Source: Aspidiotus rigidus
Lineage: Eukaryota; Arthropoda; Insecta; Hemiptera; Diaspididae
Direction: 5' to 3'
DNA: 64,000 bases
Assembly: GCA_035079385.1 (NCBI GenBank)
Contig: JAVHKY010000023.1
Coordinates: 9,771,501-9,835,500 of the forward strand
Part shown: positions 10,085 to 22,290 of the stretch, one piece after another
Position numbering within the stretch: position 1 is the stretch's first letter
Layout: each line of letters starts with the position of its first letter
Notes under the pieces: generated by a model
Database searches by the model: none
What the model saw: only the letters and a program-made list of their open reading frames with translations
What the model was told of the DNA's origin: nothing
Position numbers and translations under genes: made by a program

Positions 10085-11587
10085 TCCTCAACGGAGTTGA
10101 AGGAGGGGGTGGCAGGGAATTTGTTTTATAGGGTACTTTGGAAGAGAGTTCTGAGTTTTATGGTGTTCGAAGCGTTGCATATCTGGCTTATTGAAGGGGT
10201 GTTGTTCGACCCTCATTGTGGGGGCTGGGTCAATTGGTGTATGAAGGATTGCATATATAGTTATTTGAAGAGGCTATTTTAATCGGGCTATATACACCGA
10301 CCTCTGAATTATATATGATAGGGACTCCTGAGCTTTGCCGGCCGGCTAGACAGCGGACGCACCCCCGATAAAACAGGTTCCCTGTTAAAACAACAAACAA
10401 CGCGCCATCATTGTTCTCTTTTAGGGTGGCTCAGTTATCAAACTCATCTCAGTGACAAAATGCTTCGTTGATCGCCTCAAGGGTAGGTCTTCAGACTCCT
10501 TTACTCGAATTTCGAGGCGAAACTCTAATGACTGGTTTGTGCGTTCGTCCCTTTCTCCTTCAGCTATTTCAGCAGGAGAAGGGAGGGGTCTCTGAAGTAA
10601 GTCAATCCGCTCATCTCCCTAGGACGACGGACGGTCATTTAATGGAGTGAAAGCAGTGAGAAGTTGGATGTGAATAAAATAACGAGAACTTGTTGCCCAG
10701 GCCCTTTGTTGGAGTCAATTTGTAGTGGAGACGCCATTGAAGTAGGAGGGTCGAACTCTTCTGTTTTTTTAGTGGGGTTGCGTTTTTGGCTAAGAGGGCT
10801 CATGTGACATCACTAAATGGGGCTAACCTTCTCCCTCTTTCTTGACTACGGGCCTGTTTTTACATATAATCGTGGTGGCGACCAAAAATGTATGGTAGAT
10901 TGTATCATAAATAAACTAAAAATGAAGCTTCCCTTTTCTTCATCTTCCTTGTCCTTCTTTTCGTACTTTCATCTGAGGAATATCTACCTATAAGAAATTC
11001 TGCATCCGTCGCGACCTAATGCAGAGACTAGGAAGTTCGACTTGAATTCCTGCAGAGGAAAGGGTTCGAACTATTGTAACTTAGGCGGAATTATTACGTC
11101 ATCAACAAGATTTGAAAGATAATTCGTTCTAAGAAAAATTGCATCAACTCTCTTTGATTCCACACGATTGTACTTATTTGTCTAAAATCAAATTTACGCG
11201 AGTAATGTGAGTAAAGGGATATTTCAAATTTCATATCAAACTGATCACAAATGAGAGCGAGAAGTCAAATTATGAAAAACAAACAATTATAATGCGGGAA
11301 TGGTTTATTAATCGATCGACAGGCGGTGTAAATCAATTTTTTCAAATCATAATACGTTTGGTTGCATTAAAAAAAACAATGATTTTTATAATTTTACCCT
11401 TAGAAGAATATTGAATCCGTCAATTACCTATGCGATAAATGCCAAGATGATACCACAAAATCGTACTGTAAAAAATGGAAAAACATCGTGAAAATAACTT
11501 GGAATATTTTAGATCAGTTAAAATACATTAGCTAGGGTGTATTTAAAAAAATAAAAATTTGTAACTTGGTCATATTGTAGTATTATT
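10085..11587. other. No gene seen; dispersed motif
   Basis: Non-coding. At 10362-10390 it carries the 'GATAAAACAGGTTCCCTGTT' motif found at many places in the window, preceded by 'tatatatgatagggactcc' (10310-10330), part of the same dispersed module. Confidence 0.45.
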
Positions 11588-12097
11588 AAATTTTCTGGCA
11601 TAGCCAAATAAATGAAAATCATGTTCCATGTCTTTTATATTTTAACAGTCATCATGAAATATATCAGTCTAGGCTTCTACTAGGTCAAGTGTTCGTGAGA
11701 TATTATTCGTTTACCCCTTTACCTATCTTGGCGTCGTATAAGTCTTGTATGAGAAATATTTTGAGGTAATTGTGGGTGTTCTATATTTTGAGGTATCAAC
11801 TTTCGGTGGGGCGAACGAGCGATCTCGCTGTTGTATTGGAATGGTATGAGAAAATTCAAGTCTTTTTTGAGAAATATGAGGTAGCGCGAACTCGCTCCGC
11901 TCGTTCGCCCCCTGTCTCGCTGTTGTATTGGAATGGTATGAGACAATTCAAGTCTAGGGGACTTGGAAAAATTTCGACTATTCAACCTTTATTTATTTAA
12001 TTATTTAATTATTTAATTATTCAAATATTTAATTATTCAATTATTTAATTATTTAATTATTTGATTATTTGATTATTTAATTATTCAATTATTTAAT

Positions 12098-12141
<44 letters not shown>

Positions 12142-12890
12142 TTATTAATTCTTCTACTAGGTCAAGTGTTCGTGAGATATTATTCGTTTACTCCCTTTAC
12201 CTATCTTGGCGTCGTATAAGTCTTGTATGAGAAATATTTTGAGGTAATTGTGGGTGTTCTATATTTTGAGGTATCAACTTTCGTGGGGCGAACAAGCGAT
12301 CTCGCTGTTGTATTGGAATGGTATGAGACAATTCAAGTCTAGGGGACTTGGAAAAATTTCGACTATCCAGCCATATATGATAGGAAGAGGGACTTAAAAA
12401 ATTTTCTAACTATCAATTATATTAATTATTTAATTATTCAATTATTTAATTATTTATTTATTTAATTATTTAATTATTTAATTATTTAATTATTTAATTA
12501 TTTAATTATTTAATTATTTAATTATTTAATTATTTAATTATTTAATTATTTAATTATTTAATTATTTAATTATTCAATTATTTATTTATTTATTTGATTA
12601 TTTAATTATATTAATTATTTAATTATTTATTTATTTGATTATTTAATTATTAATTGATTAATTAATTATTTAATCATTTATTTATTTATTTATTTAATTA
12701 TTTAATTATTTATTTATTTAATTATCTATTTAATTATTTAATTATTTATTTATTTAATTATTTATTTAATTATTTAATTATTTAATTTTTAATTAATTAA
12801 TCAATTAATTATTTATTATTATTACGCGGGTGTACTCGCGAGTTTCAAAATCGGGGTCTGGCGAGAGAAAAGACATGGAACATGTCAAAA
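11588..12890 (+). mobile_element. Composite AT-array element, copy A
   Basis: Starts with 'ttttctggcatagccaaata' and CATGTTCCATGTCTTTT (11619-11635), and ends with AAAAGACATGGAACATG (about 12868-12884). These are 17-bp inverted ends. Between them lie two copies of a block of about 300 bp ('actaggtcaagtgttcgtga', a 'cttggcgtcgtataagtc' segment, a GCGAACGAGCG-type segment, 'gacttggaaaaatttcgac'). The first is followed by a TTTATTTA-rich tract and the second by a long TTAATTATTTAATTAT array (12415-12825), then 'acgcgggtgtactcgcgag'. No protein is encoded. The same architecture recurs at 20816-21994, 24447-25096 and 35891-37549. Confidence 0.7.
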
Positions 12891-13685
12891 TGCAAAAGAT
12901 TTGACTATTGTGAATTCCAAATTTTTGGTTGTACCAAACAAGGATGTTGGAAAGAACTGTGAGTACAAAATCTTTATTGCATCACTAACAAGCACGAAAC
13001 CTATTTTCTATCTGTTCCTCTAGTCTTTCTACAGATGAATCTTGTCCACAAATGGATAGTCGGTAAAATCGCGGGAGCCGTATTTAGCCCCACTTTTACG
13101 ATCGAGGCTTGGAAGTTGAAATTTGAAGCACATTTTCACTCAATTATGAATTGATGTGCGACTGAAAAAATAGTTCAGAGATCAAAACGTTTCTTACCTT
13201 TAATCGAATGATGGAACATTTTAATGTGGAATCAACGTGGAGAATAGCTCCTTCATTCGCGTGACTATTGCAATAATTGGGAGCAGAAAATATTGAGATT
13301 AATTTACCGCCCGCGAACATTTGGTAGCCTTGATTGAGAAGCTAGAAAATTAAAGAAGACGGTGAAGAGTTGCGAGAGATTTCCCATTACTCAAATAATA
13401 TTAAGTGCTATAAAATTCTTTCGTTTGTCGTCTGAAAGTACAACAATTTAGCGTAGCAAAAAAGAAATAGCATTGACAAACGTTTACTAAAATAATAATG
13501 CTTTTTACAATATTTGAGTCTTTTCACGTTTGAGCTATCTTTGAACTGCCTAGAATTGCTTCTCACCGAATCTCTTCTGGAAAATTACCCCCTCCCCTGA
13601 GCCTATTGGCTGAGTAAGCCATTGAAAGTGTATCTGTGATTATTGTTTTGCTATTTTAAATGGCTTTATTAGAATTTGATTGGAA
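12891..13685. other. No gene seen
   Basis: AT-rich, without recognisable repeats or domains. Confidence 0.4.
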
Positions 13686-13699
13686 ATCATACTATCAAT

Positions 13700-14010
13700 A
13701 GGCTTGTATTCCTTCTTTTTTTATACAACTCGGTTCCTAAGCATGACGTGTATCCTAAGTTGGCTTTCATTCTCCTAATTTTGAAACCGAATGGAGAACC
13801 CCTTGTCCTTGCCGTTTCCTACAGGTCTATTGCTCTAATTAGTGTCTCGGGCAAATTGTTTTAAACAATTCTATCTAAAAGATTCTGGTTTCTCGATTCG
13901 GACAACGTCCTTTCCCCTAACCAATATAGTTTTCAGAAAGGCCGAAATATTGCCCAAGTCTTATCAGACCTCAAACTACAAATGAATGAAGTCCTAGAAA
14001 TCATCCGATA
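13700..14010 (+). pseudogene. I-type non-LTR retrotransposon RT, N-terminal palm fragment
   Basis: Plus-strand reading: VPKHDVYPKLAFILLILKPN, then SYRSIALISVSGKLF, stop, SKRFWF, then LSPNQYSFQKGRNIAQVLSD. These correspond to the non-LTR RT motifs 'W..A.I.PI.KPGK', 'SYRPISLLS...GKLFE' and 'Q.GFR..RST..QL..L'. One stop (TAA, 13862-13864) interrupts it. The reading gives way to Penelope-like sequence at about 14010-14050. A matching C-terminal domain sits at 15540-16085. Confidence 0.75.
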
Positions 14011-14044
14011 AGACCACTGGAGAAAACTACAAGTTTACACGTAA

Positions 14045-15040
14045 TTGAAGCATCAAAATAACAGACAGCTGATGCAATTGGACAAGGTAGAAATCAAGAG
14101 TAACGATAAACTTGTATCCTTGGACGTGACAAACATGTTTGGTGCCATACCGAAGGAGGAAATTCTCACCCTGTTGCGAAACAACAGGTGTCATGGGTGG
14201 AAATCCTGCAAAAATAGTGAAGCGATAGTGGACCAGAGCTGCTGCTGATTCAATGACAAGTCTTATGCCAGAGAAATGGTCGCTGTCACCAATACTGGCG
14301 GAGACATTCATGAATGACGTCGAAAACAAGATATTAAAAGGCAGCAAGTTCAGAAATTCGATCAAACACTGAAGTAGATACGTAGATGATATTATCTTAA
14401 TCGTGTGGTCAGACAGGTGGACCGATGGTTCAATTCCTTCTGGAAAGGAATTCGATGACAGTGGAAAAGGACGATGGGACCATCAACTATTTGGGCGTAA
14501 CACTCACACTGGAGAGCAACCGGATATAATACAAAACTTCAGAAAGCCAACGCAATCGACACCCTCATACCAAACGACTACTGCAATAAGTTGGCCGCAA
14601 TTTAGAACTACGGCTACCGAGCAATTTCTGTGGAACACAATGAAGAGAAGAGGAAAGAAATTATAAAGTAAGACAAATCAAAGCAGCCAATGGCTTCTCT
14701 GGAGGTGAGGTTGAGGGGTTCATTGGAGGAAATGACAGCACTGTACTCATGATCACTGCCTCACAAAGGAAAGTATACAGCAAGTTCATAAAGACGCTCA
14801 GTGGTCATGCTGTGAATTTGGGCATTCATAATAACTGACCCATGGGTTGAAGGGGATAAGCAACGGCCGGCCAGATGGAAGAAAAGGACGAGGGAACTTG
14901 GGTGGGGTTTAAGAACTCAGTTGCGACCAGTGCGATGGCATCTACATCGATGAGACTAGGAGAAAGGAGCACCAAACATCAAGAGAGAAAGAAAATAACA
15001 AGTCAGTGTTTGGCAAACTTTGCAATAAAGAACAGCCCAA
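14045..15040 (+). mobile_element. Second Penelope-like element: RT plus GIY-YIG, degenerate
   Basis: Plus strand: KVEIKSNDKLVSLDVTNMFG followed by AIPKEEILTLL is motif A (S-L-D-V with 'FGAIP' for the usual 'FTNIP'). LSPILAETFMNDVENKIL is motif B, and SRYVDDIILIVW is an intact YVDD motif C. NYLGVTLTLES and FRKPTQS match the 'FLD.TI' and 'YRKPT' blocks. GKVYSKFIKTLSGHAVNLGI lies in the linker. The end, V-stop-ELSCDQCDGIYIDETRR (about 14905-14960), is a GIY-YIG domain whose first tyrosine is a stop. Several frameshifts. The protein differs clearly from the element at 8200-9440, so this is a different Penelope lineage. Confidence 0.78.
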
Positions 15041-15539
15041 TGATGAAAAAATATTTTAAGTCATACACGTAGAAAACCCCATGGAGAGGAGGAAATTATA
15101 GGGATAGATGAAGAATGCGAAGAGAGAAGCCAGCCTCTAGAAGTAAGAAATCGTTTTTGACATTGGAAGATTATTCGGCTCGGTAATTGGAGGAGACACG
15201 AAAAATAAAACCGGCCAATAAGATGACAGCAAGCCTGGTAGCTGATACAGAAGCTCCAGTCACAACGCAGTATTGCTGTAGCTCACCAGATCATAGTGTT
15301 ACTATACAAGGATTAGTATTTAAGGCTTTTTCCCTTAGAAGCGATACAAGTGATGATGGGTACCTAACACCCGAAAGTACACTTGTAAGTTAATTAATAA
15401 AGTAGAGTAGTAAAATGAAGAATTTTTCAATCTCGTGCACTACTTACACCTCATCACACTCAATACGAGTTTCGATGATACTCTTCCTCATCTCATTCTC
15501 CTCACCCTTCAATTCAAATTCCTACTATTATTTGATTCA
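15041..15539 (+). other. Undetermined sequence after the Penelope-like element
   Basis: A 68-codon frame at 15187-15393 (GLVFKAFSLRSDTSDDGYLT) follows. It may be the 3' tail of the Penelope-like element or unrelated. No family is recognised. Confidence 0.25.
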
Positions 15540-16085
15540 CTTTAATCCCAGTCTCTTTCCTCCGGATTCGGAGCTCTTCAACTTCTTGACCTTGGCGTCG
15601 AAGGTTTCGCTCACTCTCTACCCTCTATTTACTCCTGCCTACGACCTCAAAAACTATTACCGGCCCCTGATACACGACTTCTAGAATGACTTGTGGAAAA
15701 CTAAGTATTCAAACAAAGTTGGAGCAATAAAAAACAAGTCAGTCCCCTGAACTTCTCCCGACCAAACTACCCGTTATGAAGAAATCATTCTTACCCGTCT
15801 CAGAACCGGTCACGCACATCTCACTTATTCCTATCTTTTTCTAAGTCCATGCCAATACTGCCATCATAGTAATATAGTTCTTGAAAATATCCTCCTCTCT
15901 CACTCTGTTTCTTTACATCTTCCATCGGATCTTTGTAGCAATTTCGATACGGTGACTAACTCTTTGAATTATCTGCGTGTCCACTTACTTTTACTCTCTA
16001 TTATGGTCTCCAATCCTTTCATGATTCTCACCTCAATCAATTTTCACAAACTCTTCACAATTACGTACCCCGAGCTGAAACTTTG
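15540..16085 (+). pseudogene. I-type non-LTR retrotransposon, C-terminal domain
   Basis: Plus strand: DLKNYYRPLIHDF, then DLWKTKYSNKVGAIKNKSVP, then YEEIILTRLRTGHAHLTYSY. This is the conserved post-RNase-H tail of I-superfamily elements ('R.EEI.LTRLRIGHTRLTHSYL'). A decayed zinc-knuckle-like continuation (PCQYCHHSN...ENILLSHSV) follows. It is on the same strand as the RT fragment at 13700-14010. The missing middle suggests that insertion and deletion went together. Confidence 0.72.
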
Positions 16086-16459
16086 AGTGAATCAAAACGT
16101 TTTGGTAAGGTACGGTCATCCATAATTAAATAGGATGTCTACCGCCCCTATAAATCCAATGAATTCTATGACAATCCAATATTTGAAAAATGGTTCAATA
16201 AACCCAATAAAAGTCCATTAATTTCATTTCTGACGCAAAAAAAAAAAAAGTTAATTCAAATTTCTAGGTTGAGGAGGATTTTTTTCTGTAATTTTGATGG
16301 TATTTTAAGGCGAATTTTCAAGTTCAGAGAGGACACAGACCCCCTGACACCGTCTCCCCTGCTACATCACTGGAATTATGGTTTTGTGGAGCACCCTTTA
16401 AGCACCCTATAAAATTTCAATATTTTCAACTTTTGAATTTGGTAGACACCTTGTTAAAA

Positions 16460-16559
16460 AAAGGAGTGAATTACTCAAGAAGAGCAATGGCCAGATGCAA
16501 AAGAGACACGCGATCAGCCGCTGAGCACTTTACTCTTCTTGAGTAATTCACTCCTCTTT
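16460..16559. mobile_element. Short inverted-end element (type TTACTCAAGAAGAG)
   Basis: Left arm AGGAGTGAATTACTCAAG (and on through 'aagag') is matched by the inverted right arm (16533-16557), about 23 bp without mismatch. The total is about 100 bp with no coding frame. Two other elements with similar ends occur at 43361-43490 and 50812-50950. Confidence 0.65.
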
Positions 16560-16564
16560 GTAAG

Positions 16565-19500
16565 TCTCTTTGAATAGTTCAAAAGCTCCTATAATATTTA
16601 AAAAAAAAACAAATCTATTTTTAACTTTATAGGGTCAAATCTTGAATTTTTAGGGGAAAAGGACGAATATAGAACAAATTCTTGGTTGATAAAATCGTAC
16701 ACTAATTGCAATCACTTAATATATTATTACTATTCTCTACTATGCTTCGTAAGATTTAGTTCTATTTCCGGAATGATAATCCATTGTATACCTGATGTGC
16801 TCTCACGATCAACTGAAGATTATTATCGCTCAAAAACTTCTCTATCACGTCATGGCCAAACGTGAAGGAAACACTGCGATATTTGTTGTGTCTCCAGCCA
16901 GAATGAAACTGCAATAAATAGGAAAAATAATATTAAAGAAGGAACCTGATTACAAAACGGTAAGTTTATGAACCGAAAAATCATTAAAATAAACGAGTTA
17001 AAAGCTTAGTCATCTCGTTTAAATACTTTGATGACGAATCGTAGAAGGCGAAATGGAACAACAGAACCAAAGAGGAAGAGGAAGTAGATAAATTCGAGAA
17101 ATAGTCGAAAATTTTCACCACTCGAAAGTAAAATTGCCAATGAGAACTGAATTACTCTAATTAGCAGAAGAAAATTATTTCTCGTTTTTTCAACTTGTTT
17201 TTTTCTTCTCTTTTCTCTCTGCTACCAAGTAGATTTGAATTTCGAATGTTATAAAGAACATTCAATTTTCTATTTTTTTCAGAAAGTTCGTTTTGTTTCT
17301 AGATCGTTTCATAAAATAAGAGTTACAAAAATTTATAGAGGAATTTCCCTACAAATATGTACCGAATAAACTCAAAAGTATTACGAGCTTACACCCCTCA
17401 TACTATTCCAAATTAGTTGGGCGAAATATATTTCGTAAGAATTCGATCGGCTCAGCTTCATTAAATGGAACATTCATAAAATCAAATACTTCAGAGGGTG
17501 GGAGGAACACTGGGTAAGGAATCCTATATTGAAACTGAAGTAAATCCAAAAAGATACGAGCGACAGCTTTATTATTTCATGTTATGCGTATTTACTGTCG
17601 AATAAACGTAAAGAAAAATAAAAAATAAAAAATACGATTTAAAAGAACCCTTTCGGAATTTTTTGAACTTACGATTTTCAGCATCGAAAGCATAAAACGG
17701 GAGATTTTTTTACGATGTAGAATAATATGGCCTGACCAAAAATTATTGTAGAACAGAAAATTACAATCCAATATCGGGTCTACGTCTTCATGCAAAAACG
17801 TTTGAAAATAGACAAAAAGTTTTTATTGGAGGGCGTGCGAAAGTGAATAAAAGTTTTAATGGCTACGAGATACGCAACAGGAAAAGCGCGTTTTCGATAA
17901 AGAAGAAATGTCTCCGATGGAGGTATAATTGGGTTCTTTTATGACGGTCGTTGTCTGAAAATATTTCCTTTTGTTTCAGGCACCTTTAATAATGAAGTTG
18001 TGCGTCGACATTTTTTATTTTTCGATTGGACCGGCAAATGATTGTTTTTGGGCGTTTTAACTCGAACTGTATCACTCTGAAGTAGACGAATTATTTGGTA
18101 GGTACTCGGTTTTCGTTTCAAAATTGACTAACTTATCTGAATATTTTATCCTAAAAGATGATAAAAATTATGATTTTTTTTTTATTAGATTCTCAAATCC
18201 TATGAAATTTGTATTGTCGAAGAAATGAGTTTATGTACATCAATGTTATGAAATTCTTTGACGAGAAAACCGTCGAGGTTTCGTTTTGAAAATTAACTCT
18301 CGTGGATCTTGTTTACATTATTATTCCGGTTGATGAAAATTCGTATTTAAAAATCAGCATCCTTGGTTGTCGCACGGAAAAAGATTGAAAAAGTTGGGCT
18401 GTATAACAAATAATCACCTCAAATGAAAATTACAGCGTACGGTGATAAAATCGAAGGAAACGACGGGATACAGACCGAAAGTCCTTCTTGAGCTAAACAG
18501 AAAAATTTGTACCAAGTAAAATACGGAAAAGAGGGCGAAAAATAACTCGAGCGCAGCCGTTATCGTAAAGAATAGATTTCAAACAGACGAATTAAATACT
18601 CGAGTGCCGTCGTTTTAATCTAAATACTCAAATACACAATGAAACGGAATGCGTCAAAACCAACAGGTGCTGATTTAGAATATCGACGAGGAAAATAAAC
18701 AATTAATAAAAAAAGTTCAGTTCCAATTATCTTGAAGACGTACCTTACATTTTTAGGCCCCTTATAATTATTATTCTTCGAACGAAATTTCAATCTATTC
18801 GTAAATTTCGTGTTCAAATAATACTCGTAGTTGGGCATGGTTGTCAAAGTCTAAAAAACTGTACAAACACCTATCGTAATTTTTTTTTTAGTCGAGTCAA
18901 AAAAAAAAATGGTTCGGAAGTACAATTTGGACACAGTTCTGATGGGATCTTCTTTATCTACTCCGCCCCATTTTCTATAAGCTCGCGTAAATCTAGACGT
19001 GAAATACTGCTCTACTGATTGTTTCCAAGAGCCTGATGACTTAGACATGAAGGATCCTGACGTCACGTCCCTGTTCTTGAGTGACTCTGACCAACATAGA
19101 GAAGCTTAAAAATGTTTCTACCTTGGAACTCTACTTATGTACGGTGAAAAGAGAAAGGAATCTCTAGCCCCTCCTGGTGAACCTAACGCCTTTGACCTGA
19201 AGAACCGTGATATCAAGCCCCTGATATTAAATGACCTTAACCCACACTGGCAACTCAAAACTTTTCCACCTCAGGACGTAAAAGAAGGAACTCGAGCTTC
19301 CCTGGGAGTCTAATGACCTTAACATGACTTGAAGAGAGAGCTTGAACCTATTCACATATGCAAGTCTCTTCTTCATGGTGGAACGCGGAGATTTTCTTAT
19401 TGCTCATGTTTTTATTTCTCTCGTCACAAATCCCAAGATACAAACAGACACAGACCTCAATAAAACAAGAGTAGTAGTATGACAAAATAATCTAGATTAA

Positions 19501-19885
19501 AGTACATTACATTACTGTTCGCCACTCCACCAGGAGCGCTGACATCATGATTGAATTAATTTTCAATATCGAGGCAGAGGTTCAGGGGAGGTTAGGTAAA
19601 TTTCAAGTGGGGCTCGAGCGCGTGAGCACCGCTAGGTTCTCCGCCACTAGGGTTTTTTTTTACACGAGTCCGTCATTTGCCGTACTTCTGCCCAATTCTT
19701 AAAGAGGTGTAGGCCACGACTGAGTTTAGGAACTTGAAAGAATTCGACCCACCATAACTTCAAGTTCCTTCGTGTCTATGTAAAGAGTAGCCCTAAAACC
19801 AATTTGACTCATACAACAGGTTCTTTGCGTTCGTTGAGGAAGCCGTCGTGTTTTCAAGTCCCCCTCCATTCATATAATCGTAGCT
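16565..19885. other. Long stretch without a recognised gene
   Basis: AT-rich DNA. Short frames exist on the minus strand (17592-17795, 18620-18847, 18851-19066) but none shows a domain, splice context or repeat. Nothing else was recognised. Confidence 0.4.
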
Positions 19886-19889
19886 TGAG

Positions 19890-20150
19890 AGTTAAAATTT
19901 GGTCGCATCGGCATATGAAGACTCTGGACTTCCCAGACTTGACGAGAAACGGCAGTGGCAGTTGCTCTTCTTATTCTTTAAACAAAACAAATTCAGTCGA
20001 TTCTGTGACATTCATTCTCATACGACACGACATAGTAACCATCATTACGTTTTGCCCACGGCTAAGACATCTGCGCTCCCTGGGTCTTTTCGATCTCTCG
20101 CGGTTAAGCATTGGGATGCGCTGCCATCGCAGGCTTACATTAGAGGAGGG
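19890..20150 (+). pseudogene. CR1/Jockey-type non-LTR retrotransposon, RT C-terminal tail
   Basis: Plus strand: EDSGLPRLDEKRQWQLLFLF, then HTTRHSNHHYVLPTAKTSAL, then PGSFRSLAVKHWDALPSQ. This is the typical end of CR1/Jockey-like polyproteins ('LPSL..RR....L...YK', 'TR......P..RT....RSF...A...WN.LP'). There are no internal stops in this short piece. The rest of the element is absent, as expected of a 5'-truncated copy, and the sequence runs into a TGACGTCA-rich array. Confidence 0.62.
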
Positions 20151-20800
20151 GTGAGTTTGTCACCCCCTCCCTTTCTATATAGGTTTGAGAGCGGGGCCCG
20201 TGACGTCACGGTTTAATGACGTCATAGGTCAGCTTTGTGACGTCACAATCTCATGACGTAGGCCAGTTTTTTCAAGTTCCCCTGCAATTATATATAGCTC
20301 CAAAGTCCGGACCTGTGACGTCACAATCTACATCTTTCAGATCGCACGTACCCTATAAAACAGGTTCCCTACCACCCCTCGTTCAACTCCACTAAAGAAC
20401 CCGTGAGTTTTTTCAAGTCCCCTCTCACCATAATTATTTATATAGCTTCAAAGTCCTGATGGCCTGTGACGTCATAATCTACATTTTTCAGATCCTACGC
20501 GCTCCCCATAAAATAGGTTCCCTGCCACACCTCGTTCCATGTTTCAAGTCCCTCTATCATACATAGCTTCAAAGTCCAAGCCTGCAACATCTCAATTTGG
20601 TGAAGTCATAGGTCAGGCTTGTGACGTCACAATCTGATGTCATACATTCTTCAGATCCTACGTACCCCATTAAACAGGTTCATTGCTATTCCTTGTTCAG
20701 TAAATTTTTTTCAAGTACCCCTCTTATCCCTATCATACATAGCTTGGAGATCGTATCATATGTAGCTTTCTGAGTCCCCCTCCTATTATATATAGCACGG
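20150..20800. repeat. Tandem array of about 145-bp units with TGACGTCA and AAACAGGTTCCCT
   Basis: Three to four diverged units, each with a 'tttcaagtcccc' segment, 'tatatagctyc', 'cctgtgacgtcacaatctac', 'ttcagatc' and 'ataaaacaggttccct', start near 20265, 20415 and 20545; a partial unit lies upstream with several extra TGACGTCA palindromes (20200-20260). No coding frame. Confidence 0.65.
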
Positions 20801-20815
20801 AGACGTGCCCCAAAA

Positions 20816-21142
20816 AATTTTCTGGCATAGCCAAATAAATGAAAATCATGTTCCATGTCTTTTATATTTTATCAGTCATCTTGAAATATTTCAGTCTAGG
20901 CTTCCACTAGGTCAAGTGTTCGTGAGATATTATTCGTTTACCCCTTTACCTATCTTGGCGTCGTATAAGTCTTCTATGAGAAATACGAGGTAGCGCGAAC
21001 TCGCTCCGCTCGTTCGCCCCCTGTCTCGCTGTTGTATTGGAATGGTATGTGACAATTCAAGTCTAGGGGACTTGGAAAAATTTCGACTATCCAGCCTTTA
21101 CTTATTTAATTATTTAATTATACAATTATTTAATTATTTAAT

Positions 21143-21226
<84 letters not shown>

Positions 21227-21994
21227 TTATTAATTCTTGTACTAGGTCAAGTGTTCGTGAGATATTATTCGTTTACCCCTTTACCTATCTTGGCGTCGTA
21301 TAAGTCTTCTATGAAAAATATGAGGTAGCGCGAACTCGCTCCGCTCGTTCGCCCCCTGTCTCGCTGTTGTATTGGAATGGTACGAGACAATTCAAGTCTA
21401 GGGGACTTGGAAAAATTTCGACTATCCAGCCATATATGATAGGAAGAGGGACTTGGAAAATTTTCTATTTATTAATTATATTAATTATTTATTTATTTAA
21501 TTATTTAATTATTTATTTATTTAATTATTTCTTTATTTATTTATTTAATTATTTAATTATTATTGAATTAATTATTTATTATTATCACGCGAGGTGTACT
21601 CGCGAATTTCTGAATCACTCAAGGTAGAGATTTTCTAAATCATTTATTTATTTAATTATTTAATTATTTAATTATTTAATTATTAATTAATTAATTATTT
21701 ATTATTATTACTCGGGGTGTACTCGCGAATTTCTGAATCACCCACGGGGTAGAGATTTTCTAATTATTAATTATATTAATTATTTAATTATTTATTTATT
21801 TAATCATTTAATTATATTAATTATTTAATTAGTTAAATATTTAATTATTTAATTAATAATTAATTAATTATTTATTATTACTACGCGGGGTGTACTCGCA
21901 AATTGCTGAATCACCCACGGGGTGGAGGGGGGGTCGTACTCGCGAGTTTCAAAATCGGGGTCCGGCGAGAGAAAAGACATGGAACATGTCAAAA
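20816..21994 (+). mobile_element. Composite AT-array element, copy B
   Basis: Begins 'ttttctggcatagccaaata' with CATGTTCCATGTCTTTT (20847-20863) and ends AAAAGACATGGAACATG (about 21972-21988), as in copy A. It contains two blocks with the GCGAACTCGCTCCGCTCG segment, a long TTTA tract (21140-21228), and three or more tandem units that combine 'tctctaccccgtgggtgatt', 'gcgagtacaccccgcg' and a TTAATTAT array (21480-21950). Confidence 0.72.
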
Positions 21995-21999
21995 CAGGT

Positions 22000-22284
22000 C
22001 CCTGCCACTCCGTTAAAGAACCCGTAATTTTTTCAATCTCCTTCCGAAATTAGAAACCGAGCTTTTAATTTCCCCAATTTCCTCTTCTGTTGACCTTCCA
22101 TTGATACTTTCAAAAGCAGAAATTAATTTTTGTATTTTCGTGTATTCTTAGACACACCTCAGAGATTTTTTCGCCATGACTCTGTGGATACGAACTAACA
22201 GGGCTGAAGGGTTCCATTATGAATTGTCAATAATTCACTCGTACAATTGAGACTCGCAGAATAATCGTTGATAACGCGTCTAGT
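22000..22284. other. Sequence 3' of the phosphatase exons; no clear terminal exon
   Basis: On the minus strand, one frame near 22150-22210 reads LLVRIHRVMAKKSLRCV-stop. It faintly resembles the 'LICRAHQVVEDGYEFF' block of PP1, but its phase does not fit the donor at 22291 and it ends early. Another frame reads LISAFESINGRSTEEEIGEI. Either could belong to a terminal exon or be chance. Confidence 0.25.
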
Positions 22285-22290
22285 ACTTAC

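Noticed and set aside
12415..12825. CRISPR-like regular array
   Set aside because: It is a continuous TTAATTAT low-complexity array without unique spacers, in a eukaryotic context.
20000..20140. A host gene in the frame with TAKTSALPGSFRSLAVK
   Set aside because: The sequence matches the C-terminal end of CR1/Jockey-type retrotransposon proteins.
22150..22215. LLVRIHRVM as the missing PP1 'RAH' exon
   Set aside because: Phase does not fit the preceding donor and the frame ends after 17 residues. Kept only as a note.
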